Assembly (NCBI GenBank): GCA_911728455.2
Contig: OU452219.1
Span: 9,360,320 to 9,424,319, forward strand
Direction: 5' to 3'
DNA length: 64,000 nucleotides
From: Marthasterias glacialis
Lineage: Eukaryota; Echinodermata; Asteroidea; Forcipulatida; Asteriidae
In this document: positions 50,073-63,100 of the stretch, piece after piece
Layout: the number at the start of each line of letters is the position of its first letter
How positions within the stretch are numbered: the stretch's first letter is position 1
Program-made: the position numbers and the translations under genes
The notes under the pieces: model-generated
Seen by the model: only the letters and a program-made list of their open reading frames with translations
What the model was told of the DNA's origin: nothing
Databases searched by the model: none

Positions 50073-52420
50073 ATGTCCCCTTCAAACCTCAAAAGATTGG
50101 ATAAACATTAGAAGTCACCCAAGATCTATTTTGACACCGTTTGGATTTCTCTCCTCGGCGATGAACTCTTTTGGAGGGAAAACAAATCCGGTTTGATGGC
50201 ACCACTCCATCGGTGCCTGATCTTCTGAGATTTGGTGTTCAGTGTATGATTAAAGTGGTCATGCATGCAGAAGGTACCGGCCAGAGAGAGACACGCTATA
50301 TATGTGATAGACGCGGACAAGGTGTGAAAATCAGTAACGTCCCAATTACAAGGTATTGCCTTCCAACCGCTCGATATGAGTGCTCGGGCCAATTGCATCG
50401 TACTTGATAAACACGTTTTCTCAGCCAACAGATAATTTCTCCGCTTAGCAGAACCAGATTACCAGCCAAAAAATGCCATGTGATTTTGTCCATAACTGGT
50501 TAATCTGGTAATATTCACTAAGCAAATAAATTTGCAGTAGTTACTGCATAGTAAACGTGTTTGCAGTAGTTACTGCATTATAGGAGCTCCATGAAAGATT
50601 AATGAAAATAAGTCTGCCGCGTTGGAGCGGCGCAAAGCTAAACAAAATGGCGGCCTTGAATTTAGGACGGTATGTGTCAGTCGCCAAGGAGGTATGACGC
50701 AACGAGATCTTTTACAAAAAAGGCAAGATTATTTTCCTTTCGGCTTCTGTTTGGTTTGCATTAGTTCGAAATGGAAGAAGAGCTAAAAACAACAACAAAC
50801 AAACAAACAAATAAACAAGATGGCGTCACCCACGAACGACATCAGTGCACGAGTTCGTGGGTGCCGCTGCCGGTTTGCCTCTTCTCACTGAATGGCGAGG
50901 AAGTCGCTGGGTTATTTTTAGGTGAATTAGCGCGGCCGAGTTTACCGTGGGGGTTCAGGACGACCTTGTGTGACGAGCAAGCGTGTCGATTTCTGTTGTC
51001 TGTGTGTCAATTTGGTTGTTTGTTTCAACATCGCGGGGGTAAACCTAATAACACGCTTTGCTATTTATACAACATGTTATTCAAGTTAAGTGGAGAGTAA
51101 AATGTCACCAATTTAAACTGCAATAATGGGTTCTGGAATAAATAAAATATTGATATATCTTAGGTGGTGCTTTTATATCCCTTTAAATTTGTTGGTCTTT
51201 TGATACTGAAACTAAGACAGTGTCCGAAAATGTATAGGCCTAGCCTGGATGTGGATGTAGAAAATAACAAAATACCAGTACAAAAAAAAGAAAGGAAGAA
51301 AAGAGAATGCACAGGTGATAAAAATTATTTTTATTCATTACGTATTACGTAATATCTTATTTTTAACGAAGAGTTGAGAGTGGATGTTTGTCAATACCGA
51401 AATGTAAATTGCTGTTGATAAACAGAAGGAAAACAATGCATTTTACCAGTTTTTAGACGAATATTTACATACATTTTGGTTGATATCATTCATTCAAATT
51501 GTGGTTTGACAGATTCGTTTGTTCTGATTTAGATTACACTCGAAGAACAGGTTTATTGTTTGCGAAATATTCGCCGCGGTCGAATGAGTTTTATCCAATT
51601 CAAAAGAAAATGTACCATCTGAATAATGTGAACATCAGATAATTGTATTCACTCAAATTCAGTAATGATAAATGCAGTACAACACATTATGCAGTGTATA
51701 CATATAAGCCAGCGTTGCATTGGGAAAACATCATGTGCCCAGATAATACAATTAGTCGTCTGCAAAAGCGCGCTAAAACGTGACCACGGAGAAAGACAGC
51801 AAACAGAGCGGCTACGTGGAATCGTGACTGTACTTCACTTTTCGATATCTAGCCTACCCTTCGGGTGGAATTAATTACTATCATTGGGTACCTTTTGTTT
51901 TTAAGAAAAGATCAGCAGGGATATGAATACCCGGTAGGCTTGGTAACGAGAGAATTTTCGGTGGGGCTCGTGGTATCTGCGCAAATACAACAAACGAATA
52001 TCAGGTATCTGTGACCATATGGTACAAGCTGAAATTGAATTGCGCTCGAGGTGGACGGAATTCGATTTGTTTTTTACCTATTCATATTTCTGTTGAACAC
52101 GATTGTCAGACATTTTGCTTTTGATAATGTCGGTGGCTTAGATTTACTGATGGGTTGCCTTAAATGGGCTTTATTTTCGCATAGTATTAGTTTGACATTT
52201 TATTAGAGTGAATTTAAACAAAATGTACCACAATTGTTCTAAGAAGAGTTTTGGATCTAGAGCCCGGGGATTACAGAAAATGTGTCCTCAAACTATCTCT
52301 TAGTCTTAACAAATAAAAAAATGATCTAATTGTTTGTGTATTTATTTATTTATTTATTTTTGTTTTAATTTATTTAAGAGCATGAATATAAAAACTACTT
52401 TTTGAGAAATAGAAGGTAAA
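50073..52420. other. KCNK intron, with a GC-richer island at about 50,600-51,050
   Basis: The island includes AAAATGGCGGCC (50,644-50,655) and AGATGGCGTC (50,819-50,828), both YY1-like, and CpG-richer sequence. Either a nested promoter or chance is possible. No exon chain is recognised. The rest is plain AT-rich DNA. Confidence 0.4.
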
Positions 52421-52540
52421 AACAACAACAGCTGCAGCCGCAACATTAACAACAACAGCAGCAGCACCAGCAGCAACAGCAACAGCATCAGCAAAAGCAA
52501 CAACAACAGCAATAGCCACAACAACAACAACAACAACAGG
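52421..52540. repeat. (CAR)n trinucleotide repeat
   Basis: Imperfect CAA/CAG triplets (CAACAGCAGCAGCACCAGCA and similar). The Leu/Val-rich open frames on - are by-products. Confidence 0.93.
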
Positions 52541-52965
52541 AATGCATTTCAGATGAGGCCAGCTCTTCATCGTTAAAATCTTATCAGTATAGAAACTTGA
52601 TAACCATGTAACTTTTAAGACTAAGATTAAAAGTTGTTTTCCGAAATTGGCAAAATACTTGTTAAAAACCAGAATTACAAATAAACATCATATAACTACA
52701 GCCTTGATCAATCCCCACAGTTCCGGCGTATATTTCTGTCTTTATATCGTAAAGTTTTAGAACAATTGGAATGTTAATGTATGTGATTCGTTTAATGATT
52801 ATGCACTGTAAATCATCTAGCTTATCTATTTCCTGTCCGGATAAAACATATTTCAAGTGCTATTTTAAGTAAAGGTCTAGCCTCGCTCGTGCTTATTCGA
52901 ATATGGAATAATAATTACGCTAAATTAGAAATTCCAGTTTTTTAACCATGTATATTAAGAATAAG

Positions 52966-53000
<35 letters not shown>

Positions 53001-55196
53001 AATGCTGTTAATTGTTGTTGTTTTGTGTTTCTTTTTCTTTTTTCAAAATCTTCTCTGTTTTCTAAAACAAAGAAGTCTGCATTCAAGGTTTCACGATCTT
53101 AATCGTGAGTCAGACATCAAGATAAACACGTGAACTTCAAGATATTGTATAATTTTGGTCTTTATCAAAAATTAAGTTGACAAATTTCGATCTGAAAGCT
53201 AGCCTGGCTCCCTGCCTCCCTGAAATCTCTACATCTAACATTTTTTTCCCACAGTAAAGTTGCAAATTCATTAAGGGAAAAAACAGACAGAAAGACAGGT
53301 GTGACTGGAGAGTAACAATAAACGAGACTAATAAATAAATAAAGCAAATCAAGCAAAAAGCATGCAGACCAACAGTATACCCCATGTTCACGTAAACTTA
53401 AGCACTACATTTCATGCAATTTTAAAAGCTAAGCTCGGTGTTTCTTAAAATCCCCCTTCCCCCCATCGCGAAGAGAAAAGTTTTCCCCTACAACCTTCTC
53501 TCCAAGTGTTTCTAACTCTGCTTATTTAAGGCCAGCTCATCGTTCCACAAAAAAAAACTACCCAACTCCCCGTATCAGAGCCCGGTATCTGCAGAAAAAC
53601 AATATATAACCGTTTGGATGTCTTTATCTATTCCTTAAAAGAAATGGATTACCGCCCACGGTCTATACAGCCAAATAATACCGAGGTTCGCGCCCTTTTT
53701 TTATCCGTCCAGGAGTATTTCTTCTCATGCTGGCGGGAAGGAGAGATGTATGTGACTCTAGAAATTGATTCATTTCGGGAACCGAGGACATCCATGTGTT
53801 TGCTAGCCTCGGACAAATTATTTGGTTCACCTTGCTGGCTACCGATAAGCGTGAAGGTGTTTGTCTCTTTTCTCTAGGTAAATCACAGTTGGCATTTCGG
53901 GACGGATCAATCACACACACACACATACAATGTTGACTAAAACGTCCAGAACACTATACGAAATAATATATGCTTGCTGTCGGGAGTGGCTGTTTTAGAT
54001 CAGTGTGTTTGATATACAAGTACTATAAATATTCGGCTGATCAAATCATGTTGTTTTGTTATCAATACCATTGGATTCACTTGTTTACTTGTTGTTGACA
54101 GGTTTTGTTTTGTTTGTTTCTTTGTTTTTGGAGCTAGGGTGATCATAATATATTGTATACGTTAAGGTGTCATGGTTCAGCTTTGGTAATAACCTAATTA
54201 CAAATAAGATGACATTTTATGAATTATGCTAATAATGATTTCTGAGACTAGGAAAGTCTTCTTAGATTCTTTGGAAGCTCACTGGAGATAAACCTAAAAG
54301 TACATGTACCAATCATGTATCTTCTCGAATTAAAAAATGGTCTGGAGCATTGACAAATATAACACGACTGTTCAAAGAAAAATGTCCATTGTTATAAATT
54401 TAAACTATTGCTTTAAAGAATATTCGTTCGTGCCCAGTGTGAAGAAACTCTCATAGGTCAGTTTAACGGTGAATTCCATACACTAATTCGACCATTCTGA
54501 AAATCAAAGCAGTGTACCTAAATCCCTTTAAACAAATAAACATGTTTACCAGTTTATTAAAAAGAAGATACCGAGCAACGACTTCATATTTATCATCTAT
54601 GCCTGCTATGTTTATTCTGTGCTCTTCTGAAGGTCTTTACTGTTCCTTTATTAATATTTTCTCCCGAGCATTTCCAGCGGAGGCGTCAACTTTCATGTGA
54701 AGCGGGGGTTTATCTTGATACCTTTTTGGTCAACACCTCGGAGGAAGATAAATCATCACCAGCAAGTGGGGGGGGGGGGCAAATGACCAGCTGAATGCAT
54801 GCATAATCCCGCAAATTAGAATGCGACAATTTGAATTATGACAGATGTTGTATTGATAAACTCCCGGGCAACAAGCCACCGTGGTTGCATTTAAAGGACG
54901 GTCACTCAACCCATGTAAAGCGCCCCTGCTTAGTTAAACGGAATTATGGAAAGTAATAATTCTGGGGTTTTGAGGTGTAGGTGCCCGGCTGTTCCTGGAA
55001 TCCAAAATAGAGACATTCCAATGGTTAGTTTGATCTTGACACATTGTAGCCCGAATGCCTGTCCCAGTGCGCATGACGGGCCAGACGTAATCGGCGCGCA
55101 AAATGATTCTGGGTGAAATCCGAGTTCAAACAACATCGGCAACCATCATGGCGTGCTAATTTTGAAGCAATGCAGTACACAGCACGTAAAACCTGG
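52541..55196. other. KCNK intron, plain stretch
   Basis: (TTG)n lies at 52,965-53,000 and a G-run at 54,769-54,779. No gene or mobile element is recognised. Confidence 0.5.
52965..53000. repeat. (TTG)n microsatellite
   Basis: A pure run of 12 TTG triplets. Confidence 0.93.
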
Positions 55197-55353
55197 CATA
55201 GGCAGTTTACGAAACCATGGCTTCGGCTTGGGCTTAGGCTTAAGGCTCTGTCAGTTATTTAGAAAATGTGTGCTTTTCTTATGGGGCTTCAAGCAGGAGG
55301 ACGGAGCCCAAGCCGGAACCCAAGCCCAAGCCGTGGTTTCGTAAACGGCCATA
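55197..55353. repeat. Foldback element, about 157 bp
   Basis: The left arm CATAGGCAGTTTACGAAACC, ATGGCTTCGGCTTGGGCTT is inverted at the right end. Read on - that end is CTATGGCCGTTTACGAAACC, ACGGCTTGGGCTTGGGTT. The spacer is about 60 bp and non-coding. Confidence 0.85.
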
Positions 55354-57018
55354 GTCACATGAAAACTACAGCACGGCGTTCATCTTGGCAACTTGATTTA
55401 TTTTCTTTTTTGAGCTGTAGGGGACTACTCGATTTCCCAAAATGCATTTCGGTGTATATTTAAGATGGCGCTTGTGTATGTATAGGCTATTAAAATGATA
55501 TCTTGGAGTGGAAGATGTTGGGTGGTTCTGAAAAGAACCGGCTTACAAGTCGTAGTCGTAAGATTACACTAATTTCAAACATCGAGTAGGCCTACGAAGT
55601 GGGGGGGGGGGGGGGGGGTCTTCGCCGAATCATGAATTATGTGACATCTCAGTCGTTTCCATGCCCTTGGGCCAGCATTAATATTCAATATATTATACAG
55701 CCGAAATGAAATTGTGCATGTACGGCTTCTTCTGTTTCTGTGGCGCGCGATGCCTTTTTATCATTTCGCATATTTATTTCGTATTTGTATTTGAAATTGT
55801 ACATTACACATTTATAAAATTCACTTTCTTGTGCTTTAATTTGTTTTCAATATTAGGTGTTATTTGCGTCTTTATCTCCCTTGGTTATCTGGGTACATTC
55901 TGTATGCAATTCATGCAACACTGTGGAACACTAACGCACTCTGACACTGTATAATTAGAAATTACAAAGCGACTTATGCCAATGTGGGCCTCTCATTCAT
56001 AATTCATTATTGGGAAAAGTACAGTAAAAAAAACCGGGGGGGGGGTAAACATAAAAAACTAACTGGAAAAACACTTTGTTGTAATATCTCTTTACGGACA
56101 TCGCCAATCAACAGCGGGTTTTTGATTGGAGTTACGGTAGGTGTTCAGCGTACCGCGTCCGCTAGGATGTCAGGGGAGATGGATAGCTTTCTTCTTGCCA
56201 ACGGCCGCGTCCAATTCACTGGATCCTGGGGATTGGGAGGAATTATGAAATGTTGAGATCAGAAGAACCTGACCGCGGATGTAATTTCAGGAAGAGTGGT
56301 TAAAGGCAGCATGCTTGCCTTCTGGAGAATGCTACGGCATAATGTTCGGATTGGATAATATTGATTTTGGTCAACAAATCTGTTCGGCCTAGTTTCTGTG
56401 AGACTGAAAAGGAAACTGCCCCACCCCCTTTAGGTTATTTTACCTGGTTTTTTTTGTTTTTTGTTTTTTAAATAATATTTAAAATTTGATTTGGATTAGT
56501 AATTTTAGTAGTACAAATATTCTGAGAGGTTGTTTTATGAATTTGGATTTGGGGTGGGTTAAAGTTTTGTGTTCCAGTGTAACGTTCCCAGCATGGGGGT
56601 TGGGGGCAGCGACAGGCTGCTCGGAAGGTATTCCACCCAACGACATCAGAGATAAATGCAGACGTTTCTGGAAACTGTATTGATCAGTTTCCGTCATTTA
56701 TAACAAGGGCAACAAGATTTCACAAATCTTATTGTACGAAAACATCTTAAATTTACTACTTTAGTGTATTTGTTGACATTATTGTGCACGATGTCTCGAC
56801 AACATCGCCAGGGTGATATTAATTTCTAAACTATTCATTGAAATCGGGTTGTCATGGTTTCCCAAAATGCATCTGGAATTACTTGAGCATGCACGAATAC
56901 AAAAGCTGTCAACGGCATTTTCTCATACGCAATGCAATCAGGACGCATGAGACACAATTGGAACACAGCCAAAGCAATTTTGGGGGAAATCATGTTTAAA
57001 ATAAAAAATAAAATGTCA
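55354..57018. other. KCNK intron, plain stretch
   Basis: Contains copy D of the stem-loop repeat and a G-run (55,601-55,618). No gene is recognised. Confidence 0.5.
55490..55545 (-). repeat. Histone-type 3' stem-loop, copy D
   Basis: Read on -, positions 55,539-55,524 give GGTTCTTTTCAGAACC followed by ACCCA. The stem is intact although one base pair is changed (C-G to T-A) relative to copy A. CTCCAAGATATC follows about 16 nt later, in the usual place of the histone downstream element. No histone coding sequence lies within several hundred bases upstream. Confidence 0.5.
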
Positions 57019-57045
57019 GACACACACACACACACACACACACAC
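57019..57045. repeat. (CA)n microsatellite
   Basis: About 13 CA dinucleotides. Confidence 0.92.
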
Positions 57046-58170
57046 CCTCCACACATACAGTGTTTTAACGACACGTTGAGGTTCAGAATATTATTTGCAT
57101 ACTAGATGAGTCATTTCACAAAACAGACAAACCGAATAATTGTTCGAATTCATTTCGAAATGATAATTCTCACTAATGGCGACAGCGAATACCCCCGAAT
57201 AGGAATGCAACATTTCAAACAAATGTTGAACAATCATTTTCCTCTAGGTTATTTCAGAATTGAGCATAAAATTAGGCCATTAGCTCAACGGTGTGAGATG
57301 AAAAGCCACTCGGCCAGTCTGTATAATTAAACATTATCAAATTCATTTAGGATCATGGTCATCAAGTCACCCTCCCCAGCAGTAGAAGCGCTTGTTCAAT
57401 CGCATTCAAAAGAAGAAATCAACGGCAAATCCACCTCAATGGAATAAATTATGTTTATTTTATAGGTGAAGGATTAGACGATCTGAGTTGCCATGGTTAC
57501 TGAGTGCTAAGATTATCTTGGGCGCTGTAAGCCCGTGTGCATGCTGCCAAGGCGCTCCGAGCCCGGCATTCGTGTATATGCAGAACAAATTAACTTCTTA
57601 GTATACAAGGATGTTTCAGTTCTACGTTCGAAAGGATGAACGTTCGTGTCCGTCCTGAGGGTCTGCTCCAACAAGTTCATAGAATTATAGGGGTTTCTTC
57701 CCTTCTCGACGAAAAATGTTTCTTCATCAGCAAACATGTCTTGTTTATGCTTTCGTCTGATTTCCGTATGGTTGTGCCTCACACGTATATTTGGTGTGTT
57801 GTTTCTGTTTGAAACAAATAACATAAAATACTTGGCATTTTATTAAGACCTTACGTGGATAAAGGTGATCTTGAAACTTGTCTTACATGATATATTTTTT
57901 ATTTCGAGACCGACCCTGGTGCGTTTTTTCCCCTTCCCGGATTCCTGTGCTTCGTACGGTATGATGTGCGTGCACCTCTGCTTCTACATTGTGGATCTAT
58001 TTGAACTAACCAGACATTCATGTGAACCTTCGTGCACGTTTTAGCATTTGAAAAAGCCAACAACGTGTGGGTGTCTAGATTTTTTTTTAATGTTTAGCCG
58101 TTCGTACTGGATGCATTTTGGTATCGGTTGTCTGGGCTAGGGGCGTATGTCTATTTAAAAAAAATGAAAA

Positions 58171-58214
58171 GACAAACAAACAAACAAACAAACAAACAAA
58201 CAAACAAACAAAAG
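58171..58214. repeat. (CAAA)n microsatellite
   Basis: About ten CAAA tetramers. This is the same tetramer (opposite strand) as the long array at 20,801-21,524. Confidence 0.92.
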
Positions 58215-58967
58215 AGCCCCCCGAAAAAAAAGCACCGGAATATGTTTAACATCATGCACTTTTTTTTGCATCATGAATGAAAGTACGATTCCCTTGGAAG
58301 ATTTAGTGCAATTATGCTCCGTACATTATTCTGAGGAACTTTTGACACATTAGGTAAATGCATTAGCCCTGCTCCAGTGCCAAAACTCATATGCGTATTT
58401 AATAATGCTGATCGCGCAATTAGAATTGCTTGGGTAAGTCGTTACCATGGTGAACTCAAAGGCAATACAAAGCAACAAGGAAAGTGCAGGCAATGGTTTC
58501 TAATCTCTAACCAGATACTTTGCAAACGTCGTTTGCCTTAACCGTCTATTGTTTCGCGTGGTGCTCTGCATAATAACTATAATAACGCTGGCTCGGGTGA
58601 TCGATGTGTTCGTTAGATAATGGTTGGTGTTGGTAGGCCTACTAATTTCCACATGGAATGTTTACTTATTAAAGTCAGTTTTTACAATACCAGCCAAACT
58701 AATAATATAGGCATGGGTTGCTCATCATGAGCTGGTGTCACCAGCTCCATGGTGTCATGGTCATGTTTTGCTCTAAAATAATATTCGTTTTACTGGGTCC
58801 TGGATTTAGCCAGTGTGTTTATCATTATGGATGTTTGTTGAACGTTGACTGTGAATATTACGAGAGAAAATCACAGTTTATATAATTCAATAGGTTATTA
58901 AATATCTCACAAAGTACATAACAAAACGAACACAGTCACAGTCAAGACTTGCATTAGGAATTAGTAA

Positions 58968-59042
58968 TATATATATATAATATAATATAATATATATAAT
59001 ATAATATATACATAATATATATATAATATATATATATATAAT
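58968..59042. repeat. (AT)n microsatellite
   Basis: TA/AT dinucleotides with TATAATATAA variants over about 75 bp. Confidence 0.92.
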
Positions 59043-59968
59043 TAAACAAACACTATATTTTTATTCAATCTTCTTCTTTTTTAATATTATCTTGCACTCG
59101 GCACAAAATGACAGAATAAAGGTATAGATGGATATAAATCTAAATATTTATTGGTAATAAATGTTACTTGATTAGGAATAATATGCACAGCCTACTCCAT
59201 TGAATTACGCACAGCCGGCATCCAACCTTAATTTAGCAGAGCAGACTGTCGCGACAGGTCGGGGCGATTTGCACGGATTGACGGGCCCGCGTTGAGGGGA
59301 AAAACTGGACTGAGTATGCCCGTCCTGTCGCGGAGTCGTGAATTAATGCCGTACAAAGCGATAACCCAGCGGGGGAAGAGGAAGCCAGAAATTAATTGTT
59401 TGAGCATTAACTTGCAATCCGTTATTAGGCGGGCCTCTGCAGACGATGACGAACATCGTCATCTCTACTTTTGCTTTAGCCGTGTGGCTATAAAGAATAT
59501 AAGATTTCGTGGAGATACGCTCTTCACAAGCAGTAATGATTCTTCGGACTGGCTCTCAATCTTATTATGCTGGTCAGGTTTGCAAAGTCATTTTTTACTG
59601 AAAGAAACAAGTCATTATACACTTATATTTGTTTAAATTACAGACGACTTCTTTGACTACTATGATGACGTTTCACCCTGCCCCATGTATTTATTAATTA
59701 TAGATACATGTTTTGCTGCGACAGAATAGTGTTTATTTTTCACAGAAAAAAGAAGGACGTCTTCACAACTAAAAGCATGTCTATATCGTTTCCATACTTT
59801 AAAAACACGTGTTTATTGTCACTATCACCGCAAATGGGATTATGTTAACAACACGGGAGAGGGTGGACTTCTTTTGGCTGTTCATTTGCATAATTAAATA
59901 TTATGTGAAAGCAAGTAATTGTTCTTTACATAGAGTGACTTTGAGATTCAAGTTGGTTTCATTATTGT

Positions 59969-60115
59969 TCTGGAACCAAATTTCATAAAACAGTCAATTT
60001 AGAAATTATTGCTGATCAAATTTATTTACTGAGCAAAAATTTGAAGGGAATCAGTCTGGCTGGCAACTCATCTTGTCCTCAGCAATAATTTTCTGTTCAT
60101 AGAAAGCGTTTGTGA
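59969..60115 (+). repeat. Degenerate GGRCCC-ended element
   Basis: It starts TGGAACCAAATTTCATAAAA, with GCTGATCAAATTTA, GCTGGCAACTCATCTTG and CAGCAATAATTTTC. It is similar in layout to 812-959 (TTTCACAAAG, GGCAACTCATCTTA). Confidence 0.4.
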
Positions 60116-63100
60116 CAAATAGACAATTGACGTCAATTCATTATGTGAGTTTTTATGTTAGCCTATATATTAGTTCCAAGTTAGATTCTCAGAAGAGAGC
60201 ATTACTCATTTTGACGTATACCGGTGGTTGATTTAGATGGTTTATTTCACTGACATTTCAAACTCAATAATGACACAACATCGTGGATCAAAAATAACAT
60301 CTTCATATAAAAAATATAATATTATGTCTTGATGAAATGTTGTAGTCACAGCACTCTTCTAACGTCCGAAAAAAACTTAGTCTTCGTTCGAAAATCTGGT
60401 TATGTAAAATATAATCGCCGTGAGGGTTTAATTGTATTGTTGAAAACCAACACAATGCCAACGAAATTAAAAATGCAGGCCTACAGCTCATTTCCAAATT
60501 AATCATCATCATGATGGACGATGAAAACATTTTCCATGGGAGATTAAAAACAGAAGGTTACTTTATTATTCAACGCACACGCTAAAGCAACAGAATTACT
60601 GCCTCTACTGCTCTATGCTATAAATAGATTCCAAAGATAGACCCGTTCCAAGCCTTGCTCCCGCGGCCATTTTGTTTTTAAGCTCCTCGCTTTCTGCGTT
60701 GGAGGCATGTGATCACTAAAAGGTATAACAAAACAACTTACACAGCAACACAAAGTAATCGCCCCACGGGCTATAAGTCTAGCTATTACCTGCAAAGCCT
60801 CCAACAATTTCCCAACATTATAGCAAAAGGATTTCTCCTGATTTGCAATTCGCTTATAACATATATTGATCTACGGACTTTGCGGAGGGGCCCCGAGGAG
60901 TTTCAGATATGAGGGGGACGCAGAAGACAACGCTAAGCTTTGAGTGGAAGAGACAGTATAGAGGATCATCTGTGTTGTAGTCAACCTTCAGCAGACCGGA
61001 TTACCTCCTTAACAGGTTTTGCCAGACGCTCGAGGGACGATTGTCCCGGCGCTTGAGTCTTTTAATGACTATACTCCAGGATGATGGGGAAGTTGGACTT
61101 GTGGATTGCACGCCTTCTGACGAAAGCAAACACTCAACATGGCCGTGCGATTTCGCCCCTAAGTTTGACTTAGATTGCACGTGGAAATACTCGCTAAAGG
61201 AAAAATCCGCACTGAAATTCACTCAACCCAATTGAAACCATGTTGAACATGCGACCCAGTGTCGCGGAGCAAATCCCTCTCAGAGATTAATTCATTACAA
61301 TATTTTAGGATTGGGATAAATTTCCCACTGAAAAGTCATTATGTTTGTTTTAGGCGTATATGTTACAATCACAGGCAAGCGAAAGCAAAGTAAAGAAAAT
61401 CCCAATTGAAGGGTTATTAGGTTGAAAGTACATTTTCATGCCGGTAATAACGGTACATGTCAAAGACAAACACAGCTGGAATTTTTGATGGGATTGGGAT
61501 TCTGGAGATAAGAACTGGGAGCTGGAATGAGCAAAAGGCCCCGCGACTGCTTCAAGAATGAAAACCCTCGCGCCCTTTTCAAACAACATTGAAACTCGAT
61601 ACTTGCGACAATATGACCTTTTTTGTATTCTTTCTGCATCCCCCCTGCATTAAATAAGATTGAATATTATTTTGTGTCAAATCAAGATTATGAGCAAAAT
61701 CACCTCATCACGATTTATAATACCTGAACCCGGATACTAATTTTGTTTTATCTAAATAGTATGCAAATATAGTAGGAAACGACCTTCCAGTCTACTGCAA
61801 CGGGCCCATCGTTTTGTTTCTTTCATTGTTGAGTGTAACAAGAAGAGTTAATTGACCAGCTTCACAATGCCACTCTGTCACATACAATTTATGTTACGTA
61901 TATTAAAGACTTTAAAATGAATTGTTTTTCAGGGGCGCGTTGCATTCGGAAGGGCGAACTCTGGGGCCATCAAAAGCGTTTGTTGTGAAATGAATCTGGT
62001 TGGAAAGATATTTGAAAAGTAGAATATAATGATTCACATCAATACTCCTTGAACTGTGTTTTGTTTAATTTCGTGACAGATCACGGTCTGCCATTTTGTA
62101 GAACCAAATGATTGACTCCACCTGAATTGGTGGACCGTATACGTTTCTATATAGAGTGTGGTTCCGCTGCTTGTTTTTCCAAAGGCAAATGTATGTTTTT
62201 CTGTAACCACCGTGTACCAGCCGGGGGCGGGGGTTGGGGTTGGCAGGGGGAGAGTGCTTCCACTCCCAAATTTCGGGCAACACAATGGGGCAAATCAACC
62301 CCTCTGCCTCCCTTAACCAAAGAGTCCCCATACGCCTCTGTGAACACCTCTTGAAAAGGATAAAGAGCAATTTCAAAAACAGCAACATTTTCAGAGATTT
62401 GAACGTAAGTGCCCCCTTTAAATGCTCCTTTAAATGCTCAAACACATCGGTGCACCTGTATCATCACAAAATGTCACTTTATGACCCGTATAAAAAAAAC
62501 CAGCTCCCTGAACAAGTTCTTTATGGAAATCTTTCTCAATCCTCCCAAATCACCCAGTGTGATCACCCAGTGTGATTTTATATCCATTGTGCTTCACTTT
62601 AATACATAGGCCTTAATACGTATCCACAAATACCATCAGTGGAACACTGTAAAGATACCGTTGTATTAATTTTGTGCGGCCAACTGCAACGCTAATCCTT
62701 GTTGTTGAATGTAAAAAAAAAAAAAAAGGAACGCAACCTTCGTCAATCCTCCAAAATCCTACGTGCATCTCCTACAGCCATGCTTCCTCAGTCCTGCATA
62801 ATCATCCACACTTTGTTATGCGTTTGCTCTCAATCCTACATAATCATCCAGTGATAAAGTTTCTTTCAAACCTGCCACAATCCTCCAAATCCTTCGGTTG
62901 ATTTTGGAGGACCGGGGAGGGGGGAGGGTTTTTAAGACTGAACAAAAATGTGGTATAAACTCTTATAGAACCGGTACTGAGGCTCTACGCAATACAATAA
63001 AACAAAAACCAAAATATATCTTTGGGAAATAAATCATCAACTAGACATTACACAGGCTTATGAAAGTAGGCCTATATGAATTATTACTTCATTGTAGCCT

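Larger units (their letters stand above)
57046..59968. other. KCNK intron, plain stretch with simple repeats
   Basis: It contains GTTGCCATGGTTAC (57,487-57,500), an X-box-like near-palindrome, and a (CAAA)n and an (AT)n run. A GC-richer repeat-free patch at 59,180-59,470 has AATTAAT words. No gene is recognised. Confidence 0.45.

Noticed and set aside
52354-52570. Leu- and Val/Ala-rich open frames on -
   Set aside because: By-products of the (CAR)n trinucleotide repeat.
59292-59636. 114-codon open frame on +
   Set aside because: Opens at a non-ATG codon, no recognised domain; the region may be regulatory but I cannot support a protein.
60613-60807. Possible start exon on - at AAAATGGCCGCGGG
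   Set aside because: The frame from this ATG closes after about 20 codons and no donor with a following exon could be supported.
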